A DNA stretch of 64,000 nt, taken from Beijerinckiaceae bacterium (GTDB taxonomy: Bacteria > Pseudomonadota > Alphaproteobacteria > Rhizobiales > Beijerinckiaceae). Positions 17,217 to 26,597 of the stretch are shown here, in pieces. Where the stretch lies: positions 62,001-126,000 of the forward strand of contig JAUXWZ010000157.1 of NCBI GenBank assembly GCA_030684835.1, given 5' to 3'. A program made the translations under genes and the position numbers. Each line of letters begins with the position of its first letter. Position 1 is the stretch's first letter. The notes under the pieces are model-generated. The model was not told the origin of the DNA. It did no database searches and worked only from the letters and a program-made list of their open reading frames with translations.

Positions 17217-18224
17217 ATGAAATTTCGCTCTGCATCTGCAGCAATTTTTTCGGCGTTTCTGGGCGCCACTGGCGCAACCGCCGATCCCATTGCGGACTTC
17301 TACAAGAACAAGGATATAACCCTTACCGTCGGCTTCGATGTCGGTGGTGGCTACGATCACTACGCGCGCGCTATTGCAAGGGGAATAGGCGGTCAGATTC
17401 CCGGATCGCCAAACGTCATTGTCCAGAACATGCCTGGCGCAGGCGGAATTCGTGCGGCAAATCATATCTACAACGTCGCACCCCGCGACGGAACCATACT
17501 TGGCATGATCGACCAATCGCTTCCGACACAACAATTGCTGGAGCCGGATCGCCTCAAAAGCGACGTACGCAAGTTCAACTGGATTGGTCGCATCGCATCG
17601 AATGCCGCAATTCTCTACTCGTGGCACACCGCGCCAGTGCAGAAAATACAGGACGCTTTTGAAAAAGAGCTCATCGTTTCGTCTTCAGGCCAGAGCTCAC
17701 GAATGTTGTCAGCACTGATGAAGAATCAGCTCGGGCTGAAGTTACAAATCATTACCGGCTACAAAGGCACCAGCGAAGCTCGCATCGCCATGCAACGTGA
17801 GGAAATCCACGCCCTGACACAACCATGGTCTGCACTGCGTGCAGAGAACGTTCAACTTCTCGAGGAGAAAAAACTGCGCCTGTTGCTTCAGATGGGAGAA
17901 GAACGCCACGCTGACCTCCCGGACGTGCCAACGCTAGTTGATCTTGCGCGCAACGAAGACGAGCGAAAGCTGTTGGCAATGATGGTGAGCGGCGCGCGTA
18001 TAGGACGTTCCGTTCTTTCCCCGCCCGGACAACCTGCAGAACGCGTGGCAGCGCTTCGTGCCGCTTTTCAAAAGACAGTCGTCGATCCGAAGTTCGTTGC
18101 AGACATGAAAAAGGCCGGACTCGAACTTGATCCGCTGTCTGGGGAAGAATTGCAGAAGGTGGTTGAAGGGATCGCCAGCCTGCCACCTGCTTTGGCTGAG
18201 CGGGCCCGGTCCGTAACGAAGTGA
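17217..18224 (+). CDS. Bug-family periplasmic binding protein, copy 4
   Basis: A 335-residue receptor with a short signal peptide (ending ATADP), IADFYKNKD, the glycine loop VGFDVGGGYDHYAR and NMPGAGG. A GGAGGGA site precedes the ATG. It follows copy 3 after a 209-base gap in which I see no gene and no clear hairpin. It converges on the MmgE/PrpD gene with only 14 bases between the stops, so the two operons of the catabolic unit meet tail to tail here. Confidence 0.87.
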   Translation: MKFRSASAAIFSAFLGATGATADPIADFYKNKDITLTVGFDVGGGYDHYARAIARGIGGQIPGSPNVIVQNMPGAGGIRAANHIYNVAPRDGTILGMIDQSLPTQQLLEPDRLKSDVRKFNWIGRIASNAAILYSWHTAPVQKIQDAFEKELIVSSSGQSSRMLSALMKNQLGLKLQIITGYKGTSEARIAMQREEIHALTQPWSALRAENVQLLEEKKLRLLLQMGEERHADLPDVPTLVDLARNEDERKLLAMMVSGARIGRSVLSPPGQPAERVAALRAAFQKTVVDPKFVADMKKAGLELDPLSGEELQKVVEGIASLPPALAERARSVTK

Positions 18225-18238
18225 GTTGAATTCGTTGC

Positions 18239-19549
18239 TCAGGCGCTCGGGGCAAGCGCCTGACGCATCAGCGCCACTGCTGCCTCTGGCTCATCCAGTG
18301 TGCGCATGAGTATCGAGACGGCGCGGGCTTTATCGGGTAAAGCCTGTAAACCATCCAACAACGCGGCGGCTTTCGCCGCAATCTCGTCCCGCGAAAGACG
18401 GTTGGCGGCATCACCGCGCGGCGAGACCACCTTGCGACGCAACACTTGCGCGCCGCAGCGAACTTCTATTTCCGCGGGCCATCGACGTGGGAAATCTTCC
18501 TGAAGGAGCGGGTCTGCCTTCACCTGGACCTTGCGCGCAAAGGCCAGCAGTTCTGCGTCCTGCATGACGCTTGAACGATCAAGATCGAGCAGATGGGCCG
18601 GCTTGAGGGCTGCGAGCGCCATCTGAAAACCAGCGTTGGAATAGCCGGATGATCGCCACGCCGCGAGCGGCCGCGAAATCATCCCCGCGTAGGCTTCAGG
18701 CACACGAACATCGATAGAATCGATCGCGTGCGGGTCGAGACCTTCGCTGATGAGGTCCTGCAAAGCCTGCGTTGGAGAAAGCGCCTGCCGCGCTGTCGAG
18801 AACGGCTTCATCCCGAGGCCGCTCATCGCGATCGAACGTGAAAGATCGTCCGTAAGCAGATCGGCTTGGGGGACGGCGCCGATGGCATTCTCCAACCAAG
18901 GCCCGTCAAGTAACGATGGATCGCCCTTGTAACCTTGCGCGGCCGAAGCGTAAGCGCGCAGGCCGGCTGCGAAAGCCGCGTTGAGCACGATCCAGCGGCC
19001 AGTTGGTTCGCCGGCAAAACGACCGATGCGGCCGCTCGACATCATCAGCGCCATGGAAAGCGCGTGCACAGTCCTCGCGCGATCCCGCCGATGCATCCTG
19101 CAAAGCGCCGCTGCTACAGCTAGCGGCGTAGCAAAACACGTGGGCCACAAACCTCGATAAAGGGCGCGTGGCCCTTCGATTGCGAGCCCCAAGCGAACGC
19201 TGAGTTCGACTGCGATCCGCACGGCGTCTTCAGCCTCGCGGAAATTCCCTCCATGCGTGAGCAGCGCAGCCGGCATCGCGATGGAGCTTGGCGTCACGCA
19301 GGACTCGATATGAATATCGTCAACTTCAGTGCTGCGGATGATCGCCGCAGCAAGTCCCGCCTGCTCGTCTGGCGTGGCGCCCGACCCCGCGAACGCCAGT
19401 AATTGACGCCCTTCTGGCGACCGCGCTCCGGCGACGAGGGCAACCGCAGCATCTGCGGCATGCGCTCTCAACGCATCCCGCTCGTCTGCTTCCAGAACGC
19501 TCATGTCCGAGCCGCACACGAAGTCGGCTAATTTCTCGAGCAGCGTCAC
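18239..19549 (-). CDS. MmgE/PrpD-family protein (2-methylcitrate dehydratase-like)
   Basis: The 436-residue protein has the all-helical N-terminal half of MmgE/PrpD proteins with the HGGNFREAEDAVRIAVE and GRIGRFAGEPTGR regions, then the smaller mixed domain beginning near residue 260 (GLGMKPFSTARQALSP). Relatives dehydrate 2-methylcitrate, decarboxylate cis-aconitate or isomerise related tricarboxylates. Here it is the last gene of set 2, 16 bases after the amidohydrolase, and could act on a ring-cleavage product (inference). Set 1 lacks an equivalent. Confidence 0.82.
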   Translation of the reverse strand: MTLLEKLADFVCGSDMSVLEADERDALRAHAADAAVALVAGARSPEGRQLLAFAGSGATPDEQAGLAAAIIRSTEVDDIHIESCVTPSSIAMPAALLTHGGNFREAEDAVRIAVELSVRLGLAIEGPRALYRGLWPTCFATPLAVAAALCRMHRRDRARTVHALSMALMMSSGRIGRFAGEPTGRWIVLNAAFAAGLRAYASAAQGYKGDPSLLDGPWLENAIGAVPQADLLTDDLSRSIAMSGLGMKPFSTARQALSPTQALQDLISEGLDPHAIDSIDVRVPEAYAGMISRPLAAWRSSGYSNAGFQMALAALKPAHLLDLDRSSVMQDAELLAFARKVQVKADPLLQEDFPRRWPAEIEVRCGAQVLRRKVVSPRGDAANRLSRDEIAAKAAALLDGLQALPDKARAVSILMRTLDEPEAAVALMRQALAPSA

Positions 19550-19565
19550 AATCAGAACTGCTCAA

Positions 19566-20618
19566 TCACTCGGCGGCGACGGAGCCAGTGTGCTTCTGCT
19601 CCTTCATAAGCGTCGAACCGTTCATGTGCGGAAGACCGAAGATGCGGCGAACATTACCCACGAACAGCTTCTGGCGATCCTCTTCCGACAGCTCGATCTC
19701 ATTGATGAGGCGCAGCGCCTCCGAAGGCTCCCAGCAGGGATAGTCCGAACCGTACATCACGTGATCGATTCCGTAGTACTCGATCGCGAACTTAATGCCG
19801 GCGGCGTGCGGCGACACGGTGTCGGTATACATGCGCTTGATGTATTCGCTCGCCGGGCGCGGCAGATTGGCGGCCTTCGTATTCTTGTCCATGCGGCCAG
19901 ACTGGTAGGGCAACGCGCCGCCGGTATGAGACAGCATGATCTTCAGATTCGGGCAATGCTCCATCAGGCCCGATAGAATCAGGCGCGCGGCGCCTACACT
20001 CACTTCGACCACACGCCCTAAGCTAAAATGCAAGGTGTCGTTGTAGCCTTCGAGGATGTCCGCAAAAACCGCGTCCGTAGGGTGCAGGAATAGCGGTGCA
20101 CCCAATTCTTCGGCGCGCTTGTAGAACGGCCACAGACGCTCATGGTCAATGCGCGGGTCGATGCCAACGCTGCCCGGCAGATTGCCGCCGAACAAGCCGA
20201 GCTTCTCGATTGCGTGCTCCAGAACCTCGATGGCGACTTTCGTATCCTTCAGCGGGATGGCGGCCGTGCCCCAGAAGCGGCCCGGATAACGCCGCTGCGC
20301 CGCCGCCATCTCCTCGTTCCATAACATGGCGGCCTCGCGCCCCGCCTCGGGCTCCAACTCCGAGAAATAGACGGACAGCGGACCGATCGTGCACACGACA
20401 TCAATCTCGTGTCCCAACGCATCCATATCCGCGAGCTGATTTTCCAGCGGCGCCCAGGCTGGGTGGTCGGGCCGAATCTTGACCGAATAACCCTCCCTAA
20501 TCATCCACACGTAGCCGCCGCGGCCATCGCGCTCAGCGCGGGGATAGCCCTTCGATTTACACGCCCATTCGAGCAGCGACCGGGGACGCCAGTGAAAATG
20601 CGAGTCGATGATATGCAT
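19566..20618 (-). CDS. ACMSD-like amidohydrolase, set 2
   Basis: The 350-residue paralogue of the protein at 4224-5255 has the same motifs: HFHW at the N-terminus, FLHPTD, LSHTGGALPYQSGRMD and YGSDYPCW, plus the shared MDALGHE and NLPGSVG segments. Membership of the ACMSD/resorcylate-decarboxylase group points to a decarboxylase or lactonase with a single metal. It is set 2's penultimate gene, followed closely by MmgE/PrpD and separated from the cupin gene by 142 bases. Confidence 0.85.
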   Translation of the reverse strand: MHIIDSHFHWRPRSLLEWACKSKGYPRAERDGRGGYVWMIREGYSVKIRPDHPAWAPLENQLADMDALGHEIDVVCTIGPLSVYFSELEPEAGREAAMLWNEEMAAAQRRYPGRFWGTAAIPLKDTKVAIEVLEHAIEKLGLFGGNLPGSVGIDPRIDHERLWPFYKRAEELGAPLFLHPTDAVFADILEGYNDTLHFSLGRVVEVSVGAARLILSGLMEHCPNLKIMLSHTGGALPYQSGRMDKNTKAANLPRPASEYIKRMYTDTVSPHAAGIKFAIEYYGIDHVMYGSDYPCWEPSEALRLINEIELSEEDRQKLFVGNVRRIFGLPHMNGSTLMKEQKHTGSVAAE

Positions 20619-20760
20619 TGTCGGCTCCCTGACCTCTGCGCGGAGCTTGGCTTAGCCACCGCTCTTGCTGACCTTATGATGAACTTGCGCGCAGCCCCGT
20701 CAATAGGCAACGACGCTTGGAGCAGAATAGATTTCAAACTGTCCCAACGAAGGCTTCACC

Positions 20761-21270
20761 TTATTTATACAAGGGCGAAACGTCCACCTGGGTGAATTCT
20801 GAAGCGTTGTAATCGAAGAACGGCATGTAGGAGAACGCCACCCAATGGCACTCTGTCCCGGGCTCGGAGTTAAAGTGCTGATGCTCGACGCCGCCCTTCT
20901 TGATGGGCAGCAGCAAAAGATCCCCCGCCTCCCAGTCAACCCGCTCTCCGTCGACGACAGAATAGCCTGTCCCCTCAATGACGTAGATGACCAGGCCGCC
21001 CTGATGCCGGTGCTTTCCCGAATGCGAGATGAGGCTGTGGGTGAAGACGCGCCAATCCTGCAAGCAGGTGTTCTTGTGAATTTCGGCGTTAATATAATAG
21101 AGCAGCTTGCCCTGTTTTGTGTTGAAATATTCACGATCCTCAGGCCGAACAACGACCTGCCCCGTGTTCTGGCGCTCCAGGAACTCGAGTCGGCTTCGGA
21201 TGAAAATATCGTAAGGTGTCATCGCGCCCGGGTCCCGCTCACGCGTACGGGTCCGCTCAAGGTCGGCCAT
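20761..21270 (-). CDS. Single-domain cupin with intact metal motif, set 2
   Basis: The 169-residue cupin keeps the first cupin motif HSGKHRHQGGLVIYVIEGTGY (two His two residues apart and a later Gln/Glu region) and a second motif EHQHFN. It is the counterpart of the C-terminal domain of the set 1 bicupin, which has the same HRH and HQHFN elements. Its ATG directly follows the stop of the partner cupin (TGAATG), implying coupled synthesis of a heteromer. A dioxygenase or isomerase role is possible. Confidence 0.82.
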   Translation of the reverse strand: MADLERTRTRERDPGAMTPYDIFIRSRLEFLERQNTGQVVVRPEDREYFNTKQGKLLYYINAEIHKNTCLQDWRVFTHSLISHSGKHRHQGGLVIYVIEGTGYSVVDGERVDWEAGDLLLLPIKKGGVEHQHFNSEPGTECHWVAFSYMPFFDYNASEFTQVDVSPLYK

Positions 21271-21798
21271 TCAAGACTCCTGTCGCGCGTCGCGCTTTGT
21301 AAAATCGGGGGATGCCTCGAGTTGCTCCAATCCACAACCGCGGTCCACGCTCGTGGCGGCGTAAAGGTTTGGCTCGACGACGAGAATACGCGCAGCGGTC
21401 TTTTCGTCAGAATTGAAATGCTGGACGACGATACCGTCCCGCTTAAGTGGAAGGTTCACAACATCACGCGCCTTCCATGGATATTTCACACCATCGATCG
21501 TCGTGTAACCGCTGCCTTCCACGACGAATATGATCTGTCCACCCTGAAACTTGAGCCTCCCGGAGCGGCTGCCGGGTGGAATCTCCTGTTCGTGAATGGA
21601 CAGGGTGGACAGCACGATGTCCTTGATGAAAGGATGCATGTACCAGCGCATCATGCCGTGCGAATTGAGTTCTGCCGGCAAATCCTTGCGCTTGACAACT
21701 TGAATGCCATTGGAGCGCTCAGTGCGTTGCTGATCGCGAAGCGCCATCAGCTCATCCCAAAGGTTTCGTCCTTCCAGTTCTGGCCGGGCGGATGTCAT
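21271..21798 (-). CDS. Single-domain cupin without metal ligands, set 2
   Basis: The 175-residue cupin keeps the fold (FQGGQIIFVVEGSGYTTIDG, VVQHFNSD), but the His pair of motif 1 is replaced by SGRLKFQ, so the usual metal site is absent. It corresponds to the N-terminal half of the set 1 bicupin, which is also poor in ligands, and probably acts as a structural partner of the next cupin. I use the ATG at 21798, seven bases behind GGAG, rather than an upstream TTG at 21810 that would cover that site. Confidence 0.8.
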   Translation of the reverse strand: MTSARPELEGRNLWDELMALRDQQRTERSNGIQVVKRKDLPAELNSHGMMRWYMHPFIKDIVLSTLSIHEQEIPPGSRSGRLKFQGGQIIFVVEGSGYTTIDGVKYPWKARDVVNLPLKRDGIVVQHFNSDEKTAARILVVEPNLYAATSVDRGCGLEQLEASPDFTKRDARQES

Positions 21799-21814
21799 GC
21801 GCTTCTCCAACGGT

Positions 21815-22840
21815 TCACTTGTAGTATTTCTTGGCTGTTTCGATTTGCGAAGGCGTCGCTTTGTACGCCTCCTCGACTGACGCTTGCAAGTCTTGCCATG
21901 TCGCAGTGCTGAGATCGAGTTTCATCTTCTGCGCGTCGGCGTTGAATTCCTTGTCCGCGATCATTGCCGCGAACGCCGCGCGCATCGCCTTCACACGCGC
22001 GTCATCCACTCCAGGAGGATACATCAATGATTGACCGATTTCGTCGGGACCGAAAAACATAGAAAATATCTGTCTTTGCTCATCCGTCTGGGCGAGATCG
22101 AAGATGGAGGGAACCCCTGGGAGATCCGCATTTGGGCGGCGTGTGTATTGAGCGACGATATTCACCTTCTTGTCGCGGACCCAGTCTGGCCGCGATCCCT
22201 TCACGAAGGTCCACGGGAAGATCGCCGCCTGCACCTCTCCCTGCTCAAGCGCGATGATCGCGTCGCTGGTGCCCTTGTACCCGGCGATGATCTTGAACTT
22301 GGCGCCTGCGACACCGTTCATCATCTGCGAGGTGATGTTTGCCTGACTTGCAGGGCCGGTGCTCGCGATCAGCGTCTCGCTGCTACGCAGGTCCGCGATC
22401 GTTTTGGTCGTCGCGGTATGCCACGTAAAGAGCGTTGCCGTTGGTGAAACTATGCGCCCAATCCAGTTGAACTTCCGAGCGTCATAGCGGATGGGACCGA
22501 CCTGAAGCACGTGCGCAAGCGCAATATTCGGAACGGAAATGCCGACGGTTGATCCGTCCTTCGGTGCGATCTCGTAGAGCCAGTTCGCGGAAACCATTCC
22601 ACCCGCCCCCGGCATGTTCTGCGGCACCGTGCCCGGCGAGCCGGGAAGGAAGCGCCCGATGTGACGCGCCACCAGACGACCGTAGAGATCGAATGAACCA
22701 CCCGGCGCATTCGGGATAATGACCGAGATACTGCGACCCCGAAAAAAGTCGTCGACACTTTGCGCCTGAACGCCCGAGCACATCGCAATCGTCAGTATCG
22801 ATCCCGCGATGGCTGCTGCCCGCATGTGACTGCGCTTCAT
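21815..22840 (-). CDS. Bug-family periplasmic binding protein, set 2
   Basis: A 341-residue receptor with a signal peptide (SILTIAMCSGVQAQ), VDDFFRGRS, IPNAPGGSFDLYGR and NMPGAGG. The glycine loop has Ser-Phe in place of Gly-Tyr, which may alter the ligand pocket. It lies between the AAA ATPase gene, whose stop overlaps its start codon (ATGA), and the cupin pair. Set 2 thus has both a Bug receptor and an ABC-type binding protein, perhaps for two different compounds. Confidence 0.87.
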   Translation of the reverse strand: MKRSHMRAAAIAGSILTIAMCSGVQAQSVDDFFRGRSISVIIPNAPGGSFDLYGRLVARHIGRFLPGSPGTVPQNMPGAGGMVSANWLYEIAPKDGSTVGISVPNIALAHVLQVGPIRYDARKFNWIGRIVSPTATLFTWHTATTKTIADLRSSETLIASTGPASQANITSQMMNGVAGAKFKIIAGYKGTSDAIIALEQGEVQAAIFPWTFVKGSRPDWVRDKKVNIVAQYTRRPNADLPGVPSIFDLAQTDEQRQIFSMFFGPDEIGQSLMYPPGVDDARVKAMRAAFAAMIADKEFNADAQKMKLDLSTATWQDLQASVEEAYKATPSQIETAKKYYK

Positions 22841-25044
22841 TGCTGTTCCTCCCTTGTTACTTTGTTTGCTTCTTCATTGTAGCTCGTAAACACCGCTCGA
22901 AAATCAGAAACGTCTGGATGGGCGAGCTCAGCAAAACCGCGCCGTTCGCACGCGACGAGCTTCGCGCGGTCGCATAGATCCCTGATCTCGGCGCCCGAAA
23001 AGTTTCGGATGAATTCGGCAAGATCTGAAAAAATAGAATCTACGTCCGGGTGCGGTCCAAGACCGGGCAAGTGCAGGCTTACCGCGAGGATTTCACGCCG
23101 TGCCGCTTCATCGGGCATTGGCACGAAGACTTTCTGGCCAAACCGCCCTGTACGCACAACAGATGGATCGATCAGTTCCACTCTATTGGTGGCACCTACT
23201 ATGAGTATCTGCGAACCCGACTCGAGCGCGTCAAGTTGCGCCAGCAATTGACTGACAACACGTTCCGTCGTCATCGAACCTTCGTGACTGCCGCGCACCG
23301 GTGCGATCGCCTCGAGTTGATCGAAAAATATAATCGCCGGCGCTACCTGCCGCGCTAGTCGGAATACTTCGCGAATGGCCTCCTCGGACTCACCCAGCCA
23401 CTTGGTGAAAATCTCTGGTCCATTCACAGAGATGAAATTGACGCCGCTTTCGTTCGCAAGCGCCTTCACAATCATCGTCTTGCCAACGCCCGAAGGACCG
23501 TGCAGCAGGACACCGGCCTGCGTGCTGAGGCCAGCTGCATGCAAAAACTCAGGCTGCCGGAGCGCGAGCGACATTGCATCCTGCAGACGCTTCTTCTGCG
23601 CGGACAGGCCACCGATCTGCGACCATGAAACGTCGGAAGCAGCCATGAAGGAATCGCGCAGCGACGAAGGCTTGATCCGCCCCAACGCGGCATCGAAATC
23701 CTTCTCTGTCACTCTCAGTTCCGACGCGGAGATCTGGAACGCGCTTCGATGATCGCTCAACGATACCATGTGCCGTCGCATCGCACCGAGGCCGGCCTCC
23801 CGGCACAATTCCATCAGGTCAGCGCCAAGGAATCCGTGCGTACGCCGCGCCACCTCTTCGAGATGGGTGAGCGCTACATCAGACAGCGGCATCTCTCGCG
23901 TGTGGATCGTCAGAATCTCGCGACGGCCGGCAGCGTCCGGCGCACCGATGAACAATTCACGATCAAAACGGCCGGGACGGCGGAAAGCCGTATCGACTGA
24001 ATCAACCCGATTCGTAGTGGCGAGCACGACAACGGAGTCAACTCGCTTCAATCCATCCATAAGAGACAGCAATTGCGTCACCGCGCGCGTGTCCGAATGC
24101 GAGCCTGTTTCACCACGCTTGGGCGCGATTGCGTCCAGTTCATCGATAAATATGATCGAGGGCGCGTGATGACTCGCTTCCGAAAAAATGCGCCGCAGGT
24201 TCGCCTCGGTTTCACCCGTGTAGGTTCCGATGACGTCCGGGCCGTTGAGGTAATAAAAGCGCGCATCGACTTCATTCGACACCGCCCGCGCCAGATGCGT
24301 TTTTCCTGATCCGGGTGGACCGTAAAGGATCACACCCCGTGGCGGCGTAATGCCAAGGTGCCGATAAACTTCCGGATAGCGCAATGGCAATTGAACAAGC
24401 TCACGCACCATACGAACTTGCGCAGATAGCCCGCCCACATCTTCGAACGTAACGTCGAACACGCCCTCGGGCACATGGGAATTGAACTGGTCAATCAGGA
24501 TACGTGTGTTCGGACCCACGTAACCCGCCGGGCCTTTCAGCGGCGCGACCTCATACGTCGTCCCAGCCTGCGACCCCGGAAAACGCATGTAAAGAACAGC
24601 GCCAGTCGCCACGGGCGTACGGCATTCAATTAGCAGAGACCGAAAATGCGCGGTGAGATCGTGCGCCAGTGAAACATCGGTCCCGGGGCGCAGAACGACC
24701 TGATCTATTTCTTCATTCGCCGCACTCTCGATGCGCACCTCCTCATTGAGGTGCGCCTTAAGAGATTGCCGGCCAAAACGATCAAGACAAATGACACCCC
24801 TGCCCCTAAGGGCCTGATCCAGCGCGGCGACGCGGCCAATCAAAGTGCGGCCGCGATCAGTGGTCACGAGAACAAGATCGTCTTCATGAACATGGAGCGT
24901 ATTCATCAAGTCTGGATCAAGCGCAACCCGCACCAGCGGCATGTGAATGTCGTCGCTCGCTAAATGGTCAACGACCGCATGGGCATGTCCTCCATGACCG
25001 TGCTCATGTGCGTTGTGCGACCTGGGGTCACTCACCTCATCCAT
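22837..25044 (-). CDS. CDC48/p97-like tandem AAA ATPase, set 2
   Basis: The 735-residue protein has a His-rich N-terminus (HNAHEHGHGGHAHA), a CDC48-type N domain (about 35-185) and two AAA modules. D1 has GPPGSGKT at 242-249 and DELD at 301-304. D2 has GPSGVGKT at 516-523 but DQLE at 575-578, so the catalytic Walker B Glu is Gln. D2 may bind ATP without efficient hydrolysis while D1 drives work (inference). CDC48-like unfoldases are uncommon in Proteobacteria. Here one sits inside a catabolic operon, abutting an ABC permease gene (TGAATG) and overlapping a Bug gene. Possible roles are remodelling or metal loading of an operon enzyme. Confidence 0.88.
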   Translation of the reverse strand: MDEVSDPRSHNAHEHGHGGHAHAVVDHLASDDIHMPLVRVALDPDLMNTLHVHEDDLVLVTTDRGRTLIGRVAALDQALRGRGVICLDRFGRQSLKAHLNEEVRIESAANEEIDQVVLRPGTDVSLAHDLTAHFRSLLIECRTPVATGAVLYMRFPGSQAGTTYEVAPLKGPAGYVGPNTRILIDQFNSHVPEGVFDVTFEDVGGLSAQVRMVRELVQLPLRYPEVYRHLGITPPRGVILYGPPGSGKTHLARAVSNEVDARFYYLNGPDVIGTYTGETEANLRRIFSEASHHAPSIIFIDELDAIAPKRGETGSHSDTRAVTQLLSLMDGLKRVDSVVVLATTNRVDSVDTAFRRPGRFDRELFIGAPDAAGRREILTIHTREMPLSDVALTHLEEVARRTHGFLGADLMELCREAGLGAMRRHMVSLSDHRSAFQISASELRVTEKDFDAALGRIKPSSLRDSFMAASDVSWSQIGGLSAQKKRLQDAMSLALRQPEFLHAAGLSTQAGVLLHGPSGVGKTMIVKALANESGVNFISVNGPEIFTKWLGESEEAIREVFRLARQVAPAIIFFDQLEAIAPVRGSHEGSMTTERVVSQLLAQLDALESGSQILIVGATNRVELIDPSVVRTGRFGQKVFVPMPDEAARREILAVSLHLPGLGPHPDVDSIFSDLAEFIRNFSGAEIRDLCDRAKLVACERRGFAELAHPDVSDFRAVFTSYNEEANKVTREEQQ

Positions 25045-25803
25045 TCAAAGCCACCTGCTATAACGGCGTTCTAACATGCGCATAGTCTCGTTGATCAGGA
25101 TCGCCATGAGCGACAAGGCGGCGATGAGCGCATAAAGCTTGTCGGGCTGGAAGTTTTCGCCGAACCGTCGCGTAAGGTGACCAATTCCACCAGCAGACAC
25201 ATACAACTCGGCCAGCAATACGCCGAGCAACGTCGCCGTTGATGCGAGTCTCATACCCGTGAAGAGACTTGGAGTCAGGTACGGCAGCGTGATGCGTCGA
25301 AAGATCTGCCAACGGCTCGCGCCCATCGAAATCGCGCTCGTCACAAGCAACGGCTTGATGCCCTGAACCCCCGCAATCACGCTGACGGCAATGGGAAACA
25401 TTCCATGGCTTACGCCGAACGCTACTTTCGAGGCCGGACCAGAACCGAAATAGAGCACGAACAAAGGCAGAACCGTGATCTGCGGTATCGCATAAAGTAA
25501 CAAGAGGACCGGAAGAAACGTCTGATACGTGAATCGACTCATCGACACAGTGAGACCCAGCACGAGACCGATGGCGACCGATAGCACGAAGCCAACCACC
25601 AATATCCATGCAGTGGTCTTCAACGCCTCAAGAACCTCAGCTTCTGCAAATATCTGCAAGCCCGACGTGAGAACCTTGCTCAGCGGACTGAACAGCAACT
25701 GGCTACCATGTCGCCCTGCTATCTCCCACACAAGCAGAAGAATCAGAACAACGAACGTGCGCAACACCCATGGAGCAGGCAGCTTGCGAGGAGCCGCAAT
25801 CAT
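25045..25803 (-). CDS. ABC transporter permease (SsuC/TauC type), 1
   Basis: A 252-residue inner-membrane protein with about six hydrophobic segments and the EAA-like loop (ISMGASRWQIFRRITLPYLTP) that docks on the ATPase. It belongs to the nitrate/sulfonate/taurine/aromatic-acid importer group. Its start overlaps the stop of permease 2 by four bases, and its stop abuts the AAA ATPase start. With the second permease it would form a heterodimeric channel. Confidence 0.88.
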   Translation of the reverse strand: MIAAPRKLPAPWVLRTFVVLILLLVWEIAGRHGSQLLFSPLSKVLTSGLQIFAEAEVLEALKTTAWILVVGFVLSVAIGLVLGLTVSMSRFTYQTFLPVLLLLYAIPQITVLPLFVLYFGSGPASKVAFGVSHGMFPIAVSVIAGVQGIKPLLVTSAISMGASRWQIFRRITLPYLTPSLFTGMRLASTATLLGVLLAELYVSAGGIGHLTRRFGENFQPDKLYALIAALSLMAILINETMRMLERRYSRWL

Positions 25804-26597
25804 TGGCGTCCCCTGCGGATCTCGAGAAATGACAACGCCGTGTTCATCAGGACCGCGACCATGATGACGAACACAATGTAGGCGAACATGTTACCCGTCT
25901 GCATGCCCTCTGCGTACCAGACTATCCGGTGTCCAATTCCTTCGAGCGAGGCAATTGTTTCGCCGCCGATGATTGCGAGGAAGGAGAGCATGAGACCCAG
26001 GCGCACGCCTGTGAGAATGGTCGGCGCGGCCGCCGGCAACATGATGCGCCAGAACAATTGCGACTTGGATGCGCCGGTGGAATGGGCAAGCCGGATATAC
26101 AAAGGATCGACGCGAGAGAAGCCCTGAATAGTGCTCAGGCACATCGGAAAAAATCCGAAGAGCGCGCCGTGCGCTATTTTCGATTCCGGGCCAATGCCCA
26201 GCGCCATCACCGAGACCGGATAGAAGATGATGATCGGAATAGCGTAAACGCTCGACACGATCGGCTCAAACGCGCGCGTTCCATACCGCGTGAGACTGAT
26301 AAGGAAGCCCACGGCGCCTCCGGCGATGACGGCGATCGGCCCGGCAAGCGCAAATTCAAACAATGTCACCTTCAGGTCTGGCCAGGCCTGACCTGTCACA
26401 ATGATGTTGAAGAATACACGCAGCACCTCATCAGGCTTTGGCAGGAAGAACGGGCTCACAAATTCATCGACTGTCACGAGATGCCAGATCGCAAGAAGCG
26501 CCACGAGCACGCCAATCTTGACGAGTAGGCTCAGGCGCTTCTGCGATTTGCTGAGACGCAAAGTGAGCGCCTGCCCAGCTGATGACGCGCCGCTCAT
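25800..26597 (-). CDS. ABC transporter permease (SsuC/TauC type), 2
   Basis: A 265-residue inner-membrane permease paralogous to the neighbouring one, with the EAA-like loop AHSTGASKSQLFWRIMLPAAAP and about six membrane segments after a basic N-terminal tail (LRLSKSQKR). It overlaps both the ATPase gene (26594) and permease 1 by four bases. Two distinct permeases rather than one homodimeric type is less common in SsuC-type importers. Confidence 0.88.
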   Translation of the reverse strand: MSGASSAGQALTLRLSKSQKRLSLLVKIGVLVALLAIWHLVTVDEFVSPFFLPKPDEVLRVFFNIIVTGQAWPDLKVTLFEFALAGPIAVIAGGAVGFLISLTRYGTRAFEPIVSSVYAIPIIIFYPVSVMALGIGPESKIAHGALFGFFPMCLSTIQGFSRVDPLYIRLAHSTGASKSQLFWRIMLPAAAPTILTGVRLGLMLSFLAIIGGETIASLEGIGHRIVWYAEGMQTGNMFAYIVFVIMVAVLMNTALSFLEIRRGRQ

